Assembly (NCBI GenBank): GCA_028282725.1
Contig: JANQHF010000071.1
Span: 1 to 40,183 of the forward strand
DNA: 40,183 bases
Source of the DNA: Saprospiraceae bacterium
GTDB lineage: Bacteria > Bacteroidota > Bacteroidia > Chitinophagales > Saprospiraceae
Direction: 5' to 3'
Made by a program: the position numbers and the translations under genes. How positions within the stretch are numbered: position 1 is the first letter of the stretch; every line of letters begins with the position of its first letter. This document shows, piece by piece, positions 32,418 to 40,183 of this stretch. A model generated the notes under the pieces. The model was not told the DNA's origin, searched no databases, and saw nothing but the letters and a program-made list of their open reading frames with translations.

Positions 32418-33135
32418 ATCTTACTTCTTTAGGTATATTCAATTCAATATCCGACAATTTGAGAGATATAGATGATCTTCCTTCATCGGGGACATCAATG
32501 TCAAAGTCTTTTTTTGTTGCGAAATTATCCGCATTATAATCTGTAAAAGTACCGCTTATTTGCCGACCGAACGTATCTCTTATGATGATGCGATAAATAT
32601 TGAAATCTTCCTTGACCAGATATTCATATGAATCCATATCATCCTGGAAGATGATATGGTGAAACTGACGAGAACCAAACGAGGTGACGGACTGTTTTTC
32701 CGGGATTGGAAAATTACCAATCAATAATTCCTGAATTTCCCCGAAAGGACGAAATATCTTGAAATGGTCTAAAAAATCTTGCGTCGCTCCCTTTTCATAA
32801 ATGTCGTCAAGTCGATATAATATTTTGCAGGAATCGGGAGTGATCAGGGCTCGTGCGCCCTCAACACTTAATTTTTTGAAATTGATCCATATCATGCTGT
32901 CCTTTGCCATGATAATTCGACTTCTACCTCCGACTTTGGATTCGATTCCATTGAATTTGATTTTAGCCCTTGCAGAAAAAAAATCATAGTCGATATGCCT
33001 GGACTTCAGACCTTCCAAAACCTCGTTCAATGGCCGAGGGGTGACATCTACCATCGTTTCTTTGGAAGTGTGACATCCCACTATGATCATGCTCAAAAGG
33101 AATATCATAATGGCAAGAGGCCATAATTGGTTCAT
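32383..33135 (-). CDS. DUF4292 lipoprotein
   Basis: From the ATG at 33135 the protein has 250 residues. It begins with a signal sequence MNQLWPLAIMIFLLSMIIVGC ending in a lipobox cysteine at about residue 21. The body contains DFFSARAKIKFNG and DSMIWINFKKLSVEGARALIT, with a beta-rich layout like LolA/LolB-type lipid-binding folds. From memory this is DUF4292, a Bacteroidota family often next to TPR and LytM genes. An upstream in-frame ATG at 33198 is less likely because it hides the signal peptide. The start overlaps the TPR stop by 4 nt (ATGA), and the 3' end overlaps the LytM-like gene. Confidence 0.85.
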   Translation of the reverse strand: MNQLWPLAIMIFLLSMIIVGCHTSKETMVDVTPRPLNEVLEGLKSRHIDYDFFSARAKIKFNGIESKVGGRSRIIMAKDSMIWINFKKLSVEGARALITPDSCKILYRLDDIYEKGATQDFLDHFKIFRPFGEIQELLIGNFPIPEKQSVTSFGSRQFHHIIFQDDMDSYEYLVKEDFNIYRIIIRDTFGRQISGTFTDYNADNFATKKDFDIDVPDEGRSSISLKLSDIELNIPKEVRFEVPDHYTHIP

Positions 33136-34607
33136 ATGGATTGGATCTTGAGCGTGATCCTGCTTTGATTGCCTCCCAATTTTAACGCTTCTTTCCATGC
33201 TTTTTCCGCAGCGATTTTGTCAGAATCATTGATGTAGAGGTCACCCAGCAATTCCATTAAGGCAGCAGTTCGTTTTATCCGGGCAATGGAAGTGATCATT
33301 GAAATTGCTTCTTTTCTCTTGTCCTGAATCTCCAGGATTTTTGCCTGAAGGATCAGGATGTTTTCAGATAAATTGCCCTTGCCGGCTTCTGAAATAAACA
33401 TGGCCTCTTCATTTACCGAACTGGCCTCTTCGATATTTCCCTTTGAAAATAAGCTCAAGGCATAATAATGGTAAGGTCCGGCGTGATTTGGATAAAAGTC
33501 CATTGCTTCCTTTGCTACTTCACCCAATCTTTCATAAGATTCATCGACGGCCAAGGTTAAAAGTAGCTGCTCCCAAACCTGGAAAACGGATTTGTTAATG
33601 TCCAGGGACTTCTGATATTGCTGGCTCGCTCCCTGCACATCATTTGACATCCATAGCGCATCACCATAAATGGCATGGGCTTTGGCGCTTTGAGGATATT
33701 GAATTGTGAGGGACTGACAGTGGTTAATTATTTCCCGTCCCCCATTTTCAAGTAAAGGCAGCAGGGTCAGTATCTTATTGTCAATGCCGATTCGGGGATC
33801 ATTGATCAGAGTGCCGAGATCAGATTCAGAATATTTCCGGGTGGCCGATATATACATCAATGCTTCTTCAAGGTCAGGATTGATTTCCAAGACCTCCTCA
33901 TAGATCTTTTTGGCTTTTCTAGCATTTCCCCTGAAGTCGTGATATCGTGCCAATTTGACCAGGTATTCCGTATTTCGGGGTTCTCTGGTTGACCATTTCT
34001 TCACCTCGTTCAGGGCATCCTTTTCTTTACCAAGACTAAGATATAGATCGACCTTTTCATCACTTCGAAGCTCATTCCAACCGTATAATTGATCTGCAAG
34101 ATCATATACCCCGATGGCTTCAATTCTCTTTCCAGCCTTGATCAGGTTTTGAGCTCTTCGATCGTATAATTCTTCGCGGGAGTGAGACTTCATAAGATCA
34201 GCCAGCAAGTCCGCCGCTTCTTCATGATAGGAAAAGTCTTCATATATTTCAACCAGAGTGAGTTGAAACCAATGATTTGAAGGATCATACCTCGTGGCTT
34301 TTTTGCCTGAAGCAATAGCGAGATCTGCATCTTTTTGTGCATGATAGATTCTAGCCATGTCATGATGTACAGATGCATTCACTTCATTTTTATCAAGAAT
34401 CTTTTTGTAGATCTCCAGGGCTTCATCGTACTTCTGAAGAATCTTTTTCTGTTGAGCGGCAATATACATTTGCTCCAGTGAAATTTCATTCTCGCTGAAT
34501 CGCTGTCCTTGGGAAATAACAAGCTGACTTTCCTTAATCTCCTGACTATAAAGATTTATTGACCCAATAAATATCAGAAAGCCGGTATAAATACTATTCA
34601 CTTTCAT
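33132..34607 (-). CDS. exported tetratricopeptide-repeat protein
   Basis: From the ATG at 34607 the protein has 491 residues with a signal peptide (VNSIYTGFLIFIGSINLYSQ). Nearly all of the rest consists of TPR-like repeats, for example KYDEALEIYKKILDKNEVN, RKAKKIYEEVLEINPDLEEAL and KIAAEKAWKEALKLGGN at the end. It is expected in the periplasm or on the outer membrane as a scaffold. It is coupled by a 4-nt overlap to the DUF4292 lipoprotein and then to the LytM-like protein, which suggests an envelope or cell-wall complex (inference). pyk ends 62 nt upstream on the same strand. The ATG at 34664 is rejected because it would bury the signal peptide. Confidence 0.87.
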   Translation of the reverse strand: MKVNSIYTGFLIFIGSINLYSQEIKESQLVISQGQRFSENEISLEQMYIAAQQKKILQKYDEALEIYKKILDKNEVNASVHHDMARIYHAQKDADLAIASGKKATRYDPSNHWFQLTLVEIYEDFSYHEEAADLLADLMKSHSREELYDRRAQNLIKAGKRIEAIGVYDLADQLYGWNELRSDEKVDLYLSLGKEKDALNEVKKWSTREPRNTEYLVKLARYHDFRGNARKAKKIYEEVLEINPDLEEALMYISATRKYSESDLGTLINDPRIGIDNKILTLLPLLENGGREIINHCQSLTIQYPQSAKAHAIYGDALWMSNDVQGASQQYQKSLDINKSVFQVWEQLLLTLAVDESYERLGEVAKEAMDFYPNHAGPYHYYALSLFSKGNIEEASSVNEEAMFISEAGKGNLSENILILQAKILEIQDKRKEAISMITSIARIKRTAALMELLGDLYINDSDKIAAEKAWKEALKLGGNQSRITLKIQSI

Positions 34608-34669
34608 TGAATCACAACTTCTATGAGGTAACGCTTGAATACTACAAGGCATTGCAAATGCCATTATGT

Positions 34670-36097
34670 CTATTCCACGATGGTAATTTTCATTGTATTC
34701 GTTATAAATCTCTTTTCGATGGGCATAGCAGCCGTGTTAACCACTGCATCACCTGGTTGAACAATATCATGTTTCTTAAGAATGTCTATCGTGTCCTCAA
34801 TAGTTTCATCAGTGGTGGTAAATTTTTCATAATAAAAACACCGAACACCCCAAACGAGGTTTAAGGTTTTCAAAGTTGTATGCGAATTGGCAAAAATGCA
34901 TATCCGACTGTGTGGCCTATAGCTCGAAACCTTAAAAGCCGTATAACCGGATACCGTAAGACCGCAAATAGCTGTAGCACCTATCTTTTCAGCCGTAGCG
35001 GCGGCCGTAAGGCACATAACATCACTGTAATAGGTTGGTGAATCCTTGCTTGCCTTGGGTCGTTTGTCCAGCAACTGATAATTGTTTTCTGCTTCACTTA
35101 CGATTTTGTTCATCGCAAGGACTGTCAATATCGGATGTTGTCCGACAGATGTCTCGCCCGAGAGCATCACTGCATCCGTACCATCCAGGACTGCATTTGC
35201 TACATCGGCCACCTCTGCTCTGGAGGGGCTTGGTTTTGTGATCATACTCTCCATCATTTGGGTAGCAACGATTACCGGTCTGCCCCTTTGAATACATCTT
35301 CTTATGATGTCCTTTTGAATGGTGGGTACTTGTTCCATTGGCACCTCTACACCCAAGTCTCCCCTGGCAACCATGATGCCATCCGAAGCCTTGATAATGC
35401 TCTTTACATTTTTAACCGCATGTGGTTTTTCGATCTTTGAAATAATTTTAGCATAGTGGCCTTTGCTCTCAATGATGGACCTCAATTCTTTCACTTCATC
35501 TTCTCCCCGGACAAAAGATAATGCGATCCAGTTGACCGGTTTTGTGAGGACAAAATCAAGGTCCCTTCTGTCTTTTTTGGTCAAGGCAGGAAGAGTGATC
35601 AACGTATCTGGCAGATTGACACCTTTATTGGATTCCAATGTTCCGCCAAAGAGAGTCTTCAACTTTACCTTTGCCTTACCATCAGTTTCAAGTACTTCAA
35701 ACACAATTTTACCGTCATCACACAATACTCTCTCACCTACTTTCACGTCACTGGCAAATTGAGAGTAATTCATATAGATCCGGGATGAATTTCCAACGCA
35801 CTTCCTGTTAACAAAAAGGATCTCATCCCCTGTTTTTAAAAAAATACCTCCTTCCTGCACTTGTCCAATTCTCAATTTCGGCCCCTGGAGGTCGGCCAAA
35901 ATGCCGATATGGGTATCCAGTTCTTCATTGATGGCGATGATATTGTCGATTACCTGTGCATGTTCTTCGTGGGTCCCATGTGAAAAGTTGAGCCTAAAAA
36001 TGTCTACCCCTGCATGTACCAATTCTGCCAGGGTCTCGCGATGCCTTGATGCAGGACCAATAGTGGCTACAATCTTCGTCTTCTGATGTTTCTTCAT
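34670..36097 (-). CDS. pyk: pyruvate kinase
   Basis: Pyruvate kinase makes pyruvate and ATP from phosphoenolpyruvate and ADP. The 475-residue length is standard for the single-module bacterial enzyme. Signatures in order are KIVATIGPASRHRETL, FRLNFSHGTHEEH, KIISKIEKPHAVKN with the catalytic lysine, ARGDLGVEVPMEQVP and ATQMMESMITKPSPSRAEVADVANAVLDG with MLSGETSVGQ. The C-terminal allosteric domain is present but lacks the extra phosphohistidine domain found in some Bacillus enzymes. The gene diverges from acpP, and I could not define its promoter well; only a one-mismatch TCTGTTTG box lies about 60 nt upstream. Confidence 0.97.
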   Translation of the reverse strand: MKKHQKTKIVATIGPASRHRETLAELVHAGVDIFRLNFSHGTHEEHAQVIDNIIAINEELDTHIGILADLQGPKLRIGQVQEGGIFLKTGDEILFVNRKCVGNSSRIYMNYSQFASDVKVGERVLCDDGKIVFEVLETDGKAKVKLKTLFGGTLESNKGVNLPDTLITLPALTKKDRRDLDFVLTKPVNWIALSFVRGEDEVKELRSIIESKGHYAKIISKIEKPHAVKNVKSIIKASDGIMVARGDLGVEVPMEQVPTIQKDIIRRCIQRGRPVIVATQMMESMITKPSPSRAEVADVANAVLDGTDAVMLSGETSVGQHPILTVLAMNKIVSEAENNYQLLDKRPKASKDSPTYYSDVMCLTAAATAEKIGATAICGLTVSGYTAFKVSSYRPHSRICIFANSHTTLKTLNLVWGVRCFYYEKFTTTDETIEDTIDILKKHDIVQPGDAVVNTAAMPIEKRFITNTMKITIVE

Positions 36098-36239
36098 TTC
36101 AGTGATTCATTTACCTATCGGGCTTCGGCAGAATTCACTTCAAACAGACATAACGCTCATTTGAAAATTTTGTGATGGGATTTCTACCTAATTCAATCTG
36201 ACACCTAAATGTATAAAAAGTAAATTACTGGAACTTTAC

Positions 36240-36272
36240 TTTGCCAGAATGCCTTTTTATCTCGTAATTTCG
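36240..36272 (+). promoter_or_regulatory. candidate acpP promoter
   Basis: TTTG (36240-36243), a 21-nt spacer and TAATTTCG (36265-36272, one mismatch to TAnnTTTG) form a well-spaced promoter. Transcription is expected near 36277, giving a leader of about 20 nt, AT-rich and without Shine-Dalgarno, before the ATG at 36297. Confidence 0.55.
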
Positions 36273-36296
36273 CATTTCAAATTAAATATCACGATT

Positions 36297-36527
36297 ATGG
36301 CAGATATTGCTGCAAAAGTTAAGAAAATCATCGTCGACAAACTAGGTGTTGATGAAACAGAGGTATCTGAAGACGCGAGCTTCACCAATGATTTAGGAGC
36401 TGATTCGCTCGATACCGTAGAACTGATAATGGAATTTGAGAAAGAGTTTGATCTTTCAATACCAGATGAGGAAGCTGAGAAAATAGAAACAGTTGGTGAT
36501 GCGATTAACTACCTAAGTGCTAAATAG
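36297..36527 (+). CDS. acpP: acyl carrier protein
   Basis: The 76-residue acidic protein carries growing fatty acyl chains on a phosphopantetheine attached to Ser37 in [16 protein letters not shown]. The helix pattern from [16 protein letters not shown] to AGDAINYL-like ends (here [11 protein letters not shown]) is canonical. A longer in-frame start at 36249 would add 16 hydrophobic residues and is rejected because the promoter spacing and all relatives favour the ATG at 36297. A terminator-like hairpin follows the stop, then fabF, so acpP can be made in excess of the downstream genes. Confidence 0.97.
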   Translation: MADIAAKVKKIIVDKLGVDETEVSEDASFTNDLGADSLDTVELIMEFEKEFDLSIPDEEAEKIETVGDAINYLSAK

Positions 36528-36548
36528 TAAGCATTTAAGTTTATAAAC

Positions 36549-36590
36549 AATATCCACAAGCTTTATGATTAAGTTTGTGGATATTTTATT
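36549..36590 (+). terminator. intrinsic terminator or attenuating hairpin between acpP and fabF
   Basis: AATATCCACAAGCTT (36549-36563) pairs with AAGTTTGTGGATATT (36571-36585) along 15 bp with one G-U pair and a 7-nt loop, followed by TTTATTTG. Partial termination here would explain high acpP and lower fabF/rnc expression. The T tract is short. Confidence 0.7.
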
Positions 36591-36618
36591 TGTATCAAAA
36601 CCTAATTGACTTTAATCG

Positions 36619-37866
36619 ATGCAAAGAGTTGTAGTTACAGGTATTGGCGCACTGACTCCGATAGGAAATAATATAGGTGCTTATAAATCAGCTCTGCAAC
36701 AGGGTATAAGTGGAGCTGACTATATTACGCATTTCGATGCTTCTGATTTCAGAACCACATTTGCATGTGAGGTTAAGGACTTCAATATCGAAGACTTCTA
36801 TCACAGGCGTGAAGTGAGAAGGATGGATCCCTTTTCCCAATATGCTATGGTAGTTGCGGATGAGGCGATTGCGATGAGTGGCTTGGATAGTGAACAAATT
36901 GACCCTACCCGGGCAGGTGTGATCTGGGGGAGCGGTATCGGGGGGTTTGAGACGTTGGAGAATGAAATCAGCAATGCAGCCAGGAGTGAAGGTACTCCGA
37001 GATATAATCCTTTTCTGATCCCAAAATTGATCATTGATATAGCCTCGGGTCATATTTCAATGAAATACAACTTGCAGGGACCAAACTATGCAGTCGTATC
37101 TGCTTGTGCCACATCGACGAATTCCATAGCAAGTTCTTTTGATACGATCAGGTTGGGAAGGGCAGATTTAATCGTGACAGGTGGATCAGAGGCGGCTATT
37201 ACGATGACTGGTGTAGGTGGTTTTGGTTCGATGAAAGCCCTTAGTGCCCGCAACGATGATCCTAAGACAGCCAGCCGTCCGTTTGACAAAGACAGGGATG
37301 GATTTGTGCTCGGAGAAGGAGGAGGGGCTCTTGTGCTTGAATCCTTCGATCACGCCCGGGCCCGGGGAGCAAATATTCTCGCGGAGATCGCAGGATGCGG
37401 AATGACGGCCGATGCACATCATATTACGGCACCTCATCCCGAAGGACATGGGGCAATCCGTGTGATGAAAAATGCATTGGAGGATGCTAAAATGGATCCT
37501 GAAGATATCGATTATATCAATGTTCATGGCACCTCGACTCCTCTGGGAGATATTGCTGAGACCCTGGCCATAAAAAATGTATTCAAAGACCATGCGTACA
37601 AGGTGAATATCAGTTCGACCAAATCCATGACTGGCCACTTACTGGGAGCCGCCGGAGCTATTGAAGCGATTGCTGGAATATTTGCTATAAATGATGGATT
37701 TATTCCGCCAACTATCAATCATTTTACAGATGATCCGGATCTCGATAACAAATTAAACTTTACTTTTAACCAGGTACAGGAACGGAGTGTAACTGCGATC
37801 CTGAGCAATACATTTGGTTTTGGAGGACACAATGCTTCTGTTGTCATTAAAAAATTTGCAGGGTAA
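36619..37866 (+). CDS. fabF: beta-ketoacyl-ACP synthase II
   Basis: FabF condenses malonyl-ACP with acyl-ACP in fatty-acid elongation. The 415-residue protein begins MQRVVVTGIGALTPIGNN. The nucleophile is Cys163 in VSACATSTNS, the same number as in E. coli FabF. The two histidines lie in VHGTSTPLGD and SMTGHLLGAAG, and the C-terminal FGFGGHNASVV is present. The acpP-fabF-rnc order is a common bacterial arrangement. The start is 34 nt after the acpP hairpin and has no Shine-Dalgarno. Confidence 0.97.
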   Translation: MQRVVVTGIGALTPIGNNIGAYKSALQQGISGADYITHFDASDFRTTFACEVKDFNIEDFYHRREVRRMDPFSQYAMVVADEAIAMSGLDSEQIDPTRAGVIWGSGIGGFETLENEISNAARSEGTPRYNPFLIPKLIIDIASGHISMKYNLQGPNYAVVSACATSTNSIASSFDTIRLGRADLIVTGGSEAAITMTGVGGFGSMKALSARNDDPKTASRPFDKDRDGFVLGEGGGALVLESFDHARARGANILAEIAGCGMTADAHHITAPHPEGHGAIRVMKNALEDAKMDPEDIDYINVHGTSTPLGDIAETLAIKNVFKDHAYKVNISSTKSMTGHLLGAAGAIEAIAGIFAINDGFIPPTINHFTDDPDLDNKLNFTFNQVQERSVTAILSNTFGFGGHNASVVIKKFAG

Positions 37867-37880
37867 GATTGCTTTAAAAA

Positions 37881-38597
37881 TTGATTAGGGAGACATATAA
37901 TTACTACATATCTACAGACCGGGCACTGGCAAAAAGGCTTAGGAATATTCTCGGTTTTACCCCTAAGAGATTGCAGTTATTCAAACTCGCATTTTATCAC
38001 AAATCGATGAACAATGAGCAAACCCAGAACAATCAGCATAATGAACGATTGGAATATCTGGGTGATGCTATTCTGAGTACCATTGTTGCCGAATACCTTT
38101 TTAAGAAGTATCCGGGTAAGAATGAAGGGTTCTTGACCAAGATGAGATCAAAAATTGTCAAACGAAAGACCCTCAATTCCCTGGCACATGAGATGGGCTT
38201 GGATCTCATTTTGAGCTCCTACAGCCAGGGAAGAATGAGCAAATCCATGATGGGAAACGCTTTTGAAGCATTGGTTGGTGCCCTGTATCTGGAAAAGGGA
38301 TTTGTCAAGACAAGGGACTATGTCATCAACGAAATCTTATTAAAGCATTTGAATATTCACGACCTCGAGGAAATGGATGATAATTTCAAGAGTCAGTTGT
38401 TGGAATGGGGTCAAAAGAATAACATCAACGTTGACTACAAATTATTGACTAAATACAAACAAGATAAGAGGGACCGGTTCAAAGTGGCTGTAATCGTAGA
38501 TGGGAACGAGATCGCCAATGCTGATGATTACAATAAAAAGGCGGCAGAACAGCATGCCTCGGAAAAAGCCCTTCAGAAACTGAATATCTCCAATTGA
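37881..38597 (+). CDS. rnc: ribonuclease III
   Basis: RNase III cuts double-stranded RNA in rRNA maturation and mRNA control. The 238-residue protein has the catalytic signature NERLEYLGDAILSTIVAEYL near residues 54-73 with the metal-binding Glu and Asp residues, a second acidic motif in GNAFEALVGALYLEKGF, and a C-terminal double-stranded RNA-binding domain from about residue 165 (DNFKSQLLEWGQK, then HASEKALQKL). The start is TTG at 37881; an in-frame stop at 37875 rules out any longer form and no ATG precedes the nuclease domain. It lies 14 nt after fabF. Confidence 0.95.
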   Translation: MIRETYNYYISTDRALAKRLRNILGFTPKRLQLFKLAFYHKSMNNEQTQNNQHNERLEYLGDAILSTIVAEYLFKKYPGKNEGFLTKMRSKIVKRKTLNSLAHEMGLDLILSSYSQGRMSKSMMGNAFEALVGALYLEKGFVKTRDYVINEILLKHLNIHDLEEMDDNFKSQLLEWGQKNNINVDYKLLTKYKQDKRDRFKVAVIVDGNEIANADDYNKKAAEQHASEKALQKLNISN

Positions 38598-38616
38598 TTA
38601 TTTCACATCTTTTCCA

Positions 38617-38648
38617 TTTGATTTTGTGTTGTATCAATTAAATCTTTG
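38617..38648 (+). promoter_or_regulatory. candidate promoter of the YdjM-like gene
   Basis: TTTG (38617-38620), a 20-nt spacer and AATCTTTG (38641-38648, one mismatch to TAnnTTTG) end 8 nt before the ATG at 38657. The transcript would have at most a few leader nucleotides. Confidence 0.45.
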
Positions 38649-38656
38649 CACAACAG

Positions 38657-39856
38657 ATGGACTCCCTCACACAAATAACCCTTGGAGCAGCGGTCGGTGA
38701 AATCGTTCTGGGCAAAAAAGTAGGGAACAGGGCAATTCTATGGGGAGCGGTAGGTGGTACCATCCCGGATCTTGATGTAGTGACCGGAGCCTTCCTTTCC
38801 CCGATTCAGGAATTAGCAGCGCACAGAGGCTTCAGTCATTCCATAGTATTTGCGGTATTAGGTGCATTTCTTTTCGGATGGCTCATTCACAAAACGTATC
38901 AATCTTCCTATCATCGCTATTTCGCAGTGGTCGGCTGGATGTTTATTCCTGTCGGAGTTATTTTTTTTGTTTCAAGAATATTTGACAATGCTTCATTTGG
39001 ACTCTCTTCCTCCTTGTTTCTGGGAGCGGTTATCTTAACTGCGCTGTATCTTTTGTTCTCCAGGTATTTCAAAAAAGGTGTTGAAAAGCCCGATACATCA
39101 ATCAGGGAGTGGCAATGGCTCATGTTTTGGTCATTATTCACCCATCCTGTACTGGATTGTTTTACAACATACGGAACTCAGCTCTTTCTTCCGTTTTCAA
39201 ATTATCGGGTTGCCTTGAACACCGTTGCCGTCTTTGATCCCTTTTACACAGCACCTTTTCTGATTTGCGTCATTGTCCTTTCTTTTTTGAAAAGGAGTAA
39301 TCATAAACGGCGTGTATTTGCCTGGGCAGGGATTGGGATCAGCTCAGCGTATCTATTATTTTGTATAATTAATAAACAAAGGGTAAACAGTATATGGCTA
39401 GAATCGGTTCGGGAGGATGAAATTGCTTATAGTCGTTTTATGACATCTCCTTCGATCATGAGCAACTTTCTGTGGACATGTATTGCTGAAACCGAGGATG
39501 GTTACGTATCGGGTCAGTATTCTGTTTTCGACAAAGAACCTAAGGTACACTTTGAATTCATCCCTAGAAATCCAGATGGGTTAGACGTCTCACCGGATGA
39601 TCCGACCATATCCTGTATGCGTTGGTTCAGTAATGATTATTATTCCTTGATCAAACATTCAGCAGGCTTTCAGTTTAATGACTTGAGATTTGGTTCGGTC
39701 AGATTTGCCGACCAGGCTCCTCACTATATTTTCAACTTTGTCGTTGAGCAGAAAGCGTCAGGAGAACTGGAAATGCTCGGTTCGAATGGAGGACCTCCTC
39801 CAGGGAGTGAACGCGAAATGATGTCTATGTTGATTTCCAGAATAAAAGGAATTTAA
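38657..39856 (+). CDS. YdjM-family membrane-bound metal-dependent hydrolase
   Basis: The 399-residue protein starts MDSLTQITLGAAVGEIVLGKKVG and has GGTIPDLDVV and HRGFSHSIVFAVLGAFLFGW, the conserved Asp and His residues of the YdjM/LexA-regulated hydrolase family (DUF457). Several transmembrane helices follow (for example FAVVGWMFIPVGVIFFV and LFLGAVILTALYLLF), with another family signature FTHPVLDCFTTYGTQLFLPF at about residues 161-180. The last roughly 150 residues form a soluble domain not found in the short E. coli protein. The substrate is unknown. The stop overlaps the convergent dapA stop by 3 bp within TTTAAA. Confidence 0.88.
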   Translation: MDSLTQITLGAAVGEIVLGKKVGNRAILWGAVGGTIPDLDVVTGAFLSPIQELAAHRGFSHSIVFAVLGAFLFGWLIHKTYQSSYHRYFAVVGWMFIPVGVIFFVSRIFDNASFGLSSSLFLGAVILTALYLLFSRYFKKGVEKPDTSIREWQWLMFWSLFTHPVLDCFTTYGTQLFLPFSNYRVALNTVAVFDPFYTAPFLICVIVLSFLKRSNHKRRVFAWAGIGISSAYLLFCIINKQRVNSIWLESVREDEIAYSRFMTSPSIMSNFLWTCIAETEDGYVSGQYSVFDKEPKVHFEFIPRNPDGLDVSPDDPTISCMRWFSNDYYSLIKHSAGFQFNDLRFGSVRFADQAPHYIFNFVVEQKASGELEMLGSNGGPPPGSEREMMSMLISRIKGI

Positions 39857-40183
39857 ACCACACTACTTTTCTCAATAATCTTAAGTAACACCTTTTCAAG
39901 CTCACGATAGTTGTCTCTTGACATTTTATGTAAAGGGAGTCGCACCTCATTTGTACAAAATCCAAGAATTTGCATAGCTGATTTAATACCGACAGGGTTG
40001 CCTTCGATATATAGCCATTTATGAAGGTCATAGATATCTTCATTTAATCGTCTCGCCGTTTCAAAATCTCCTTGTAAGGCACTCCTGACCAGGCTGGAAA
40101 AAATATCCGGCAAGGCATTTCCGATCACTGAGATTCCACCATGACCACCAACTGCAATCATGGGCAACGCCACTTCATCGTCT
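39853..40183 (-). CDS. dapA: 4-hydroxy-tetrahydrodipicolinate synthase, 3' part
   Basis: Only the C-terminal 109 residues are in the window, and the frame is open to the right edge. They read DDEVALPMIAVGGHGGISV, then N-A-L-P-D-I-F-S-S-L, and later NPVGIKSAMQILGF, which are the typical DapA barrel end with its G-x-G-x-I-S-V motif and the P-x-K-x-A-L-like helix. DapA condenses pyruvate and aspartate semialdehyde in lysine and diaminopimelate synthesis. Close relatives in the aldolase family cannot be excluded without the catalytic lysine, which lies outside the window. Confidence 0.88.
   Translation of the reverse strand, partial: DDEVALPMIAVGGHGGISVIGNALPDIFSSLVRSALQGDFETARRLNEDIYDLHKWLYIEGNPVGIKSAMQILGFCTNEVRLPLHKMSRDNYRELEKVLLKIIEKSSVV

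Noticed and set aside
37186-37638. A 150-codon open frame antisense to fabF
   Set aside because: It lies entirely within the conserved fabF coding sequence and has no protein features of its own.
1-40183. Mobile elements, prophage, CRISPR arrays or a defence island
   Set aside because: No transposase, integrase, phage, Cas, toxin-antitoxin or restriction genes and no regularly spaced repeats were seen. The gene content is housekeeping and envelope functions.

Overview
The window reads as chromosomal core DNA of a member of the Bacteroidota, quite possibly a Saprospiria- or Chitinophagia-like lineage (the class is inference only). The reasons are a gldB gliding lipoprotein, a DUF4292 lipoprotein beside TPR and LytM-type genes, an HU / RNase G pair with a tiny basic ribosomal-type protein between them, several promoters of the Bacteroidota type (TTTG, spacer, TAnnTTTG), and start regions without Shine-Dalgarno sequences. 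I see no insertion sequence, prophage, CRISPR array or rRNA operon.

Layout. 1-4.6 kb: a possible tiny lipoprotein, a TPR protein and a PqiA-like membrane protein (all minus), then mnmG on plus, diverging from pqiA. 4.7-7.5 kb: a secreted protein of unknown function, apaG and yicC. 7.6-12.1 kb (plus): HU, a membrane-anchored TPR protein, a 30-residue COX24-like protein, RNase G, a GT28-like glycosyltransferase, an AT-rich gap and a 34-residue membrane peptide. 12.1-16.7 kb: nadC, gldB, an omega-amidase with a methionine/glutamine aminotransferase, and an OmpA-domain protein. 16.7-25.7 kb (minus): a complete five-step histidine degradation cluster (hutH, hutG, hutF, hutI, hutU) behind an EamA transporter, a DUF1415 protein and ogt. 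26.0-28.7 kb: tRNA-Phe with its own promoter and terminator, then topA. 28.9-36.1 kb (minus): pyk, a TPR protein, DUF4292 lipoprotein, degenerate LytM protein, hflX and an M29 aminopeptidase. 36.2-40.2 kb: acpP-fabF-rnc, a YdjM-like membrane protein and the 3' end of dapA, cut by the window edge.

How the genes work together. The hut genes convert histidine to glutamate by way of formiminoglutamate deiminase and N-formylglutamate hydrolase. The aminotransferase and omega-amidase fit glutamine-driven methionine salvage. acpP-fabF is the fatty-acid elongation core. The TPR/DUF4292/LytM genes look like an envelope module.

The least-explained signals are not protein genes. (1) A short structured element at 28777-28879 carries a 13-14 nt perfect complement of the 16S rRNA 3' end, predicted to sit in an unpaired bulge, in a phylum that largely does not use Shine-Dalgarno pairing. 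(2) TAnnTTTG boxes lie exactly 4 nt before the start codons of pqiA, mnmG and ogt, and nearly so for yicC, which predicts leaderless mRNAs. (3) A perfect 18-bp palindrome abuts the RNase G start codon. Everything was read by eye, without database searches.
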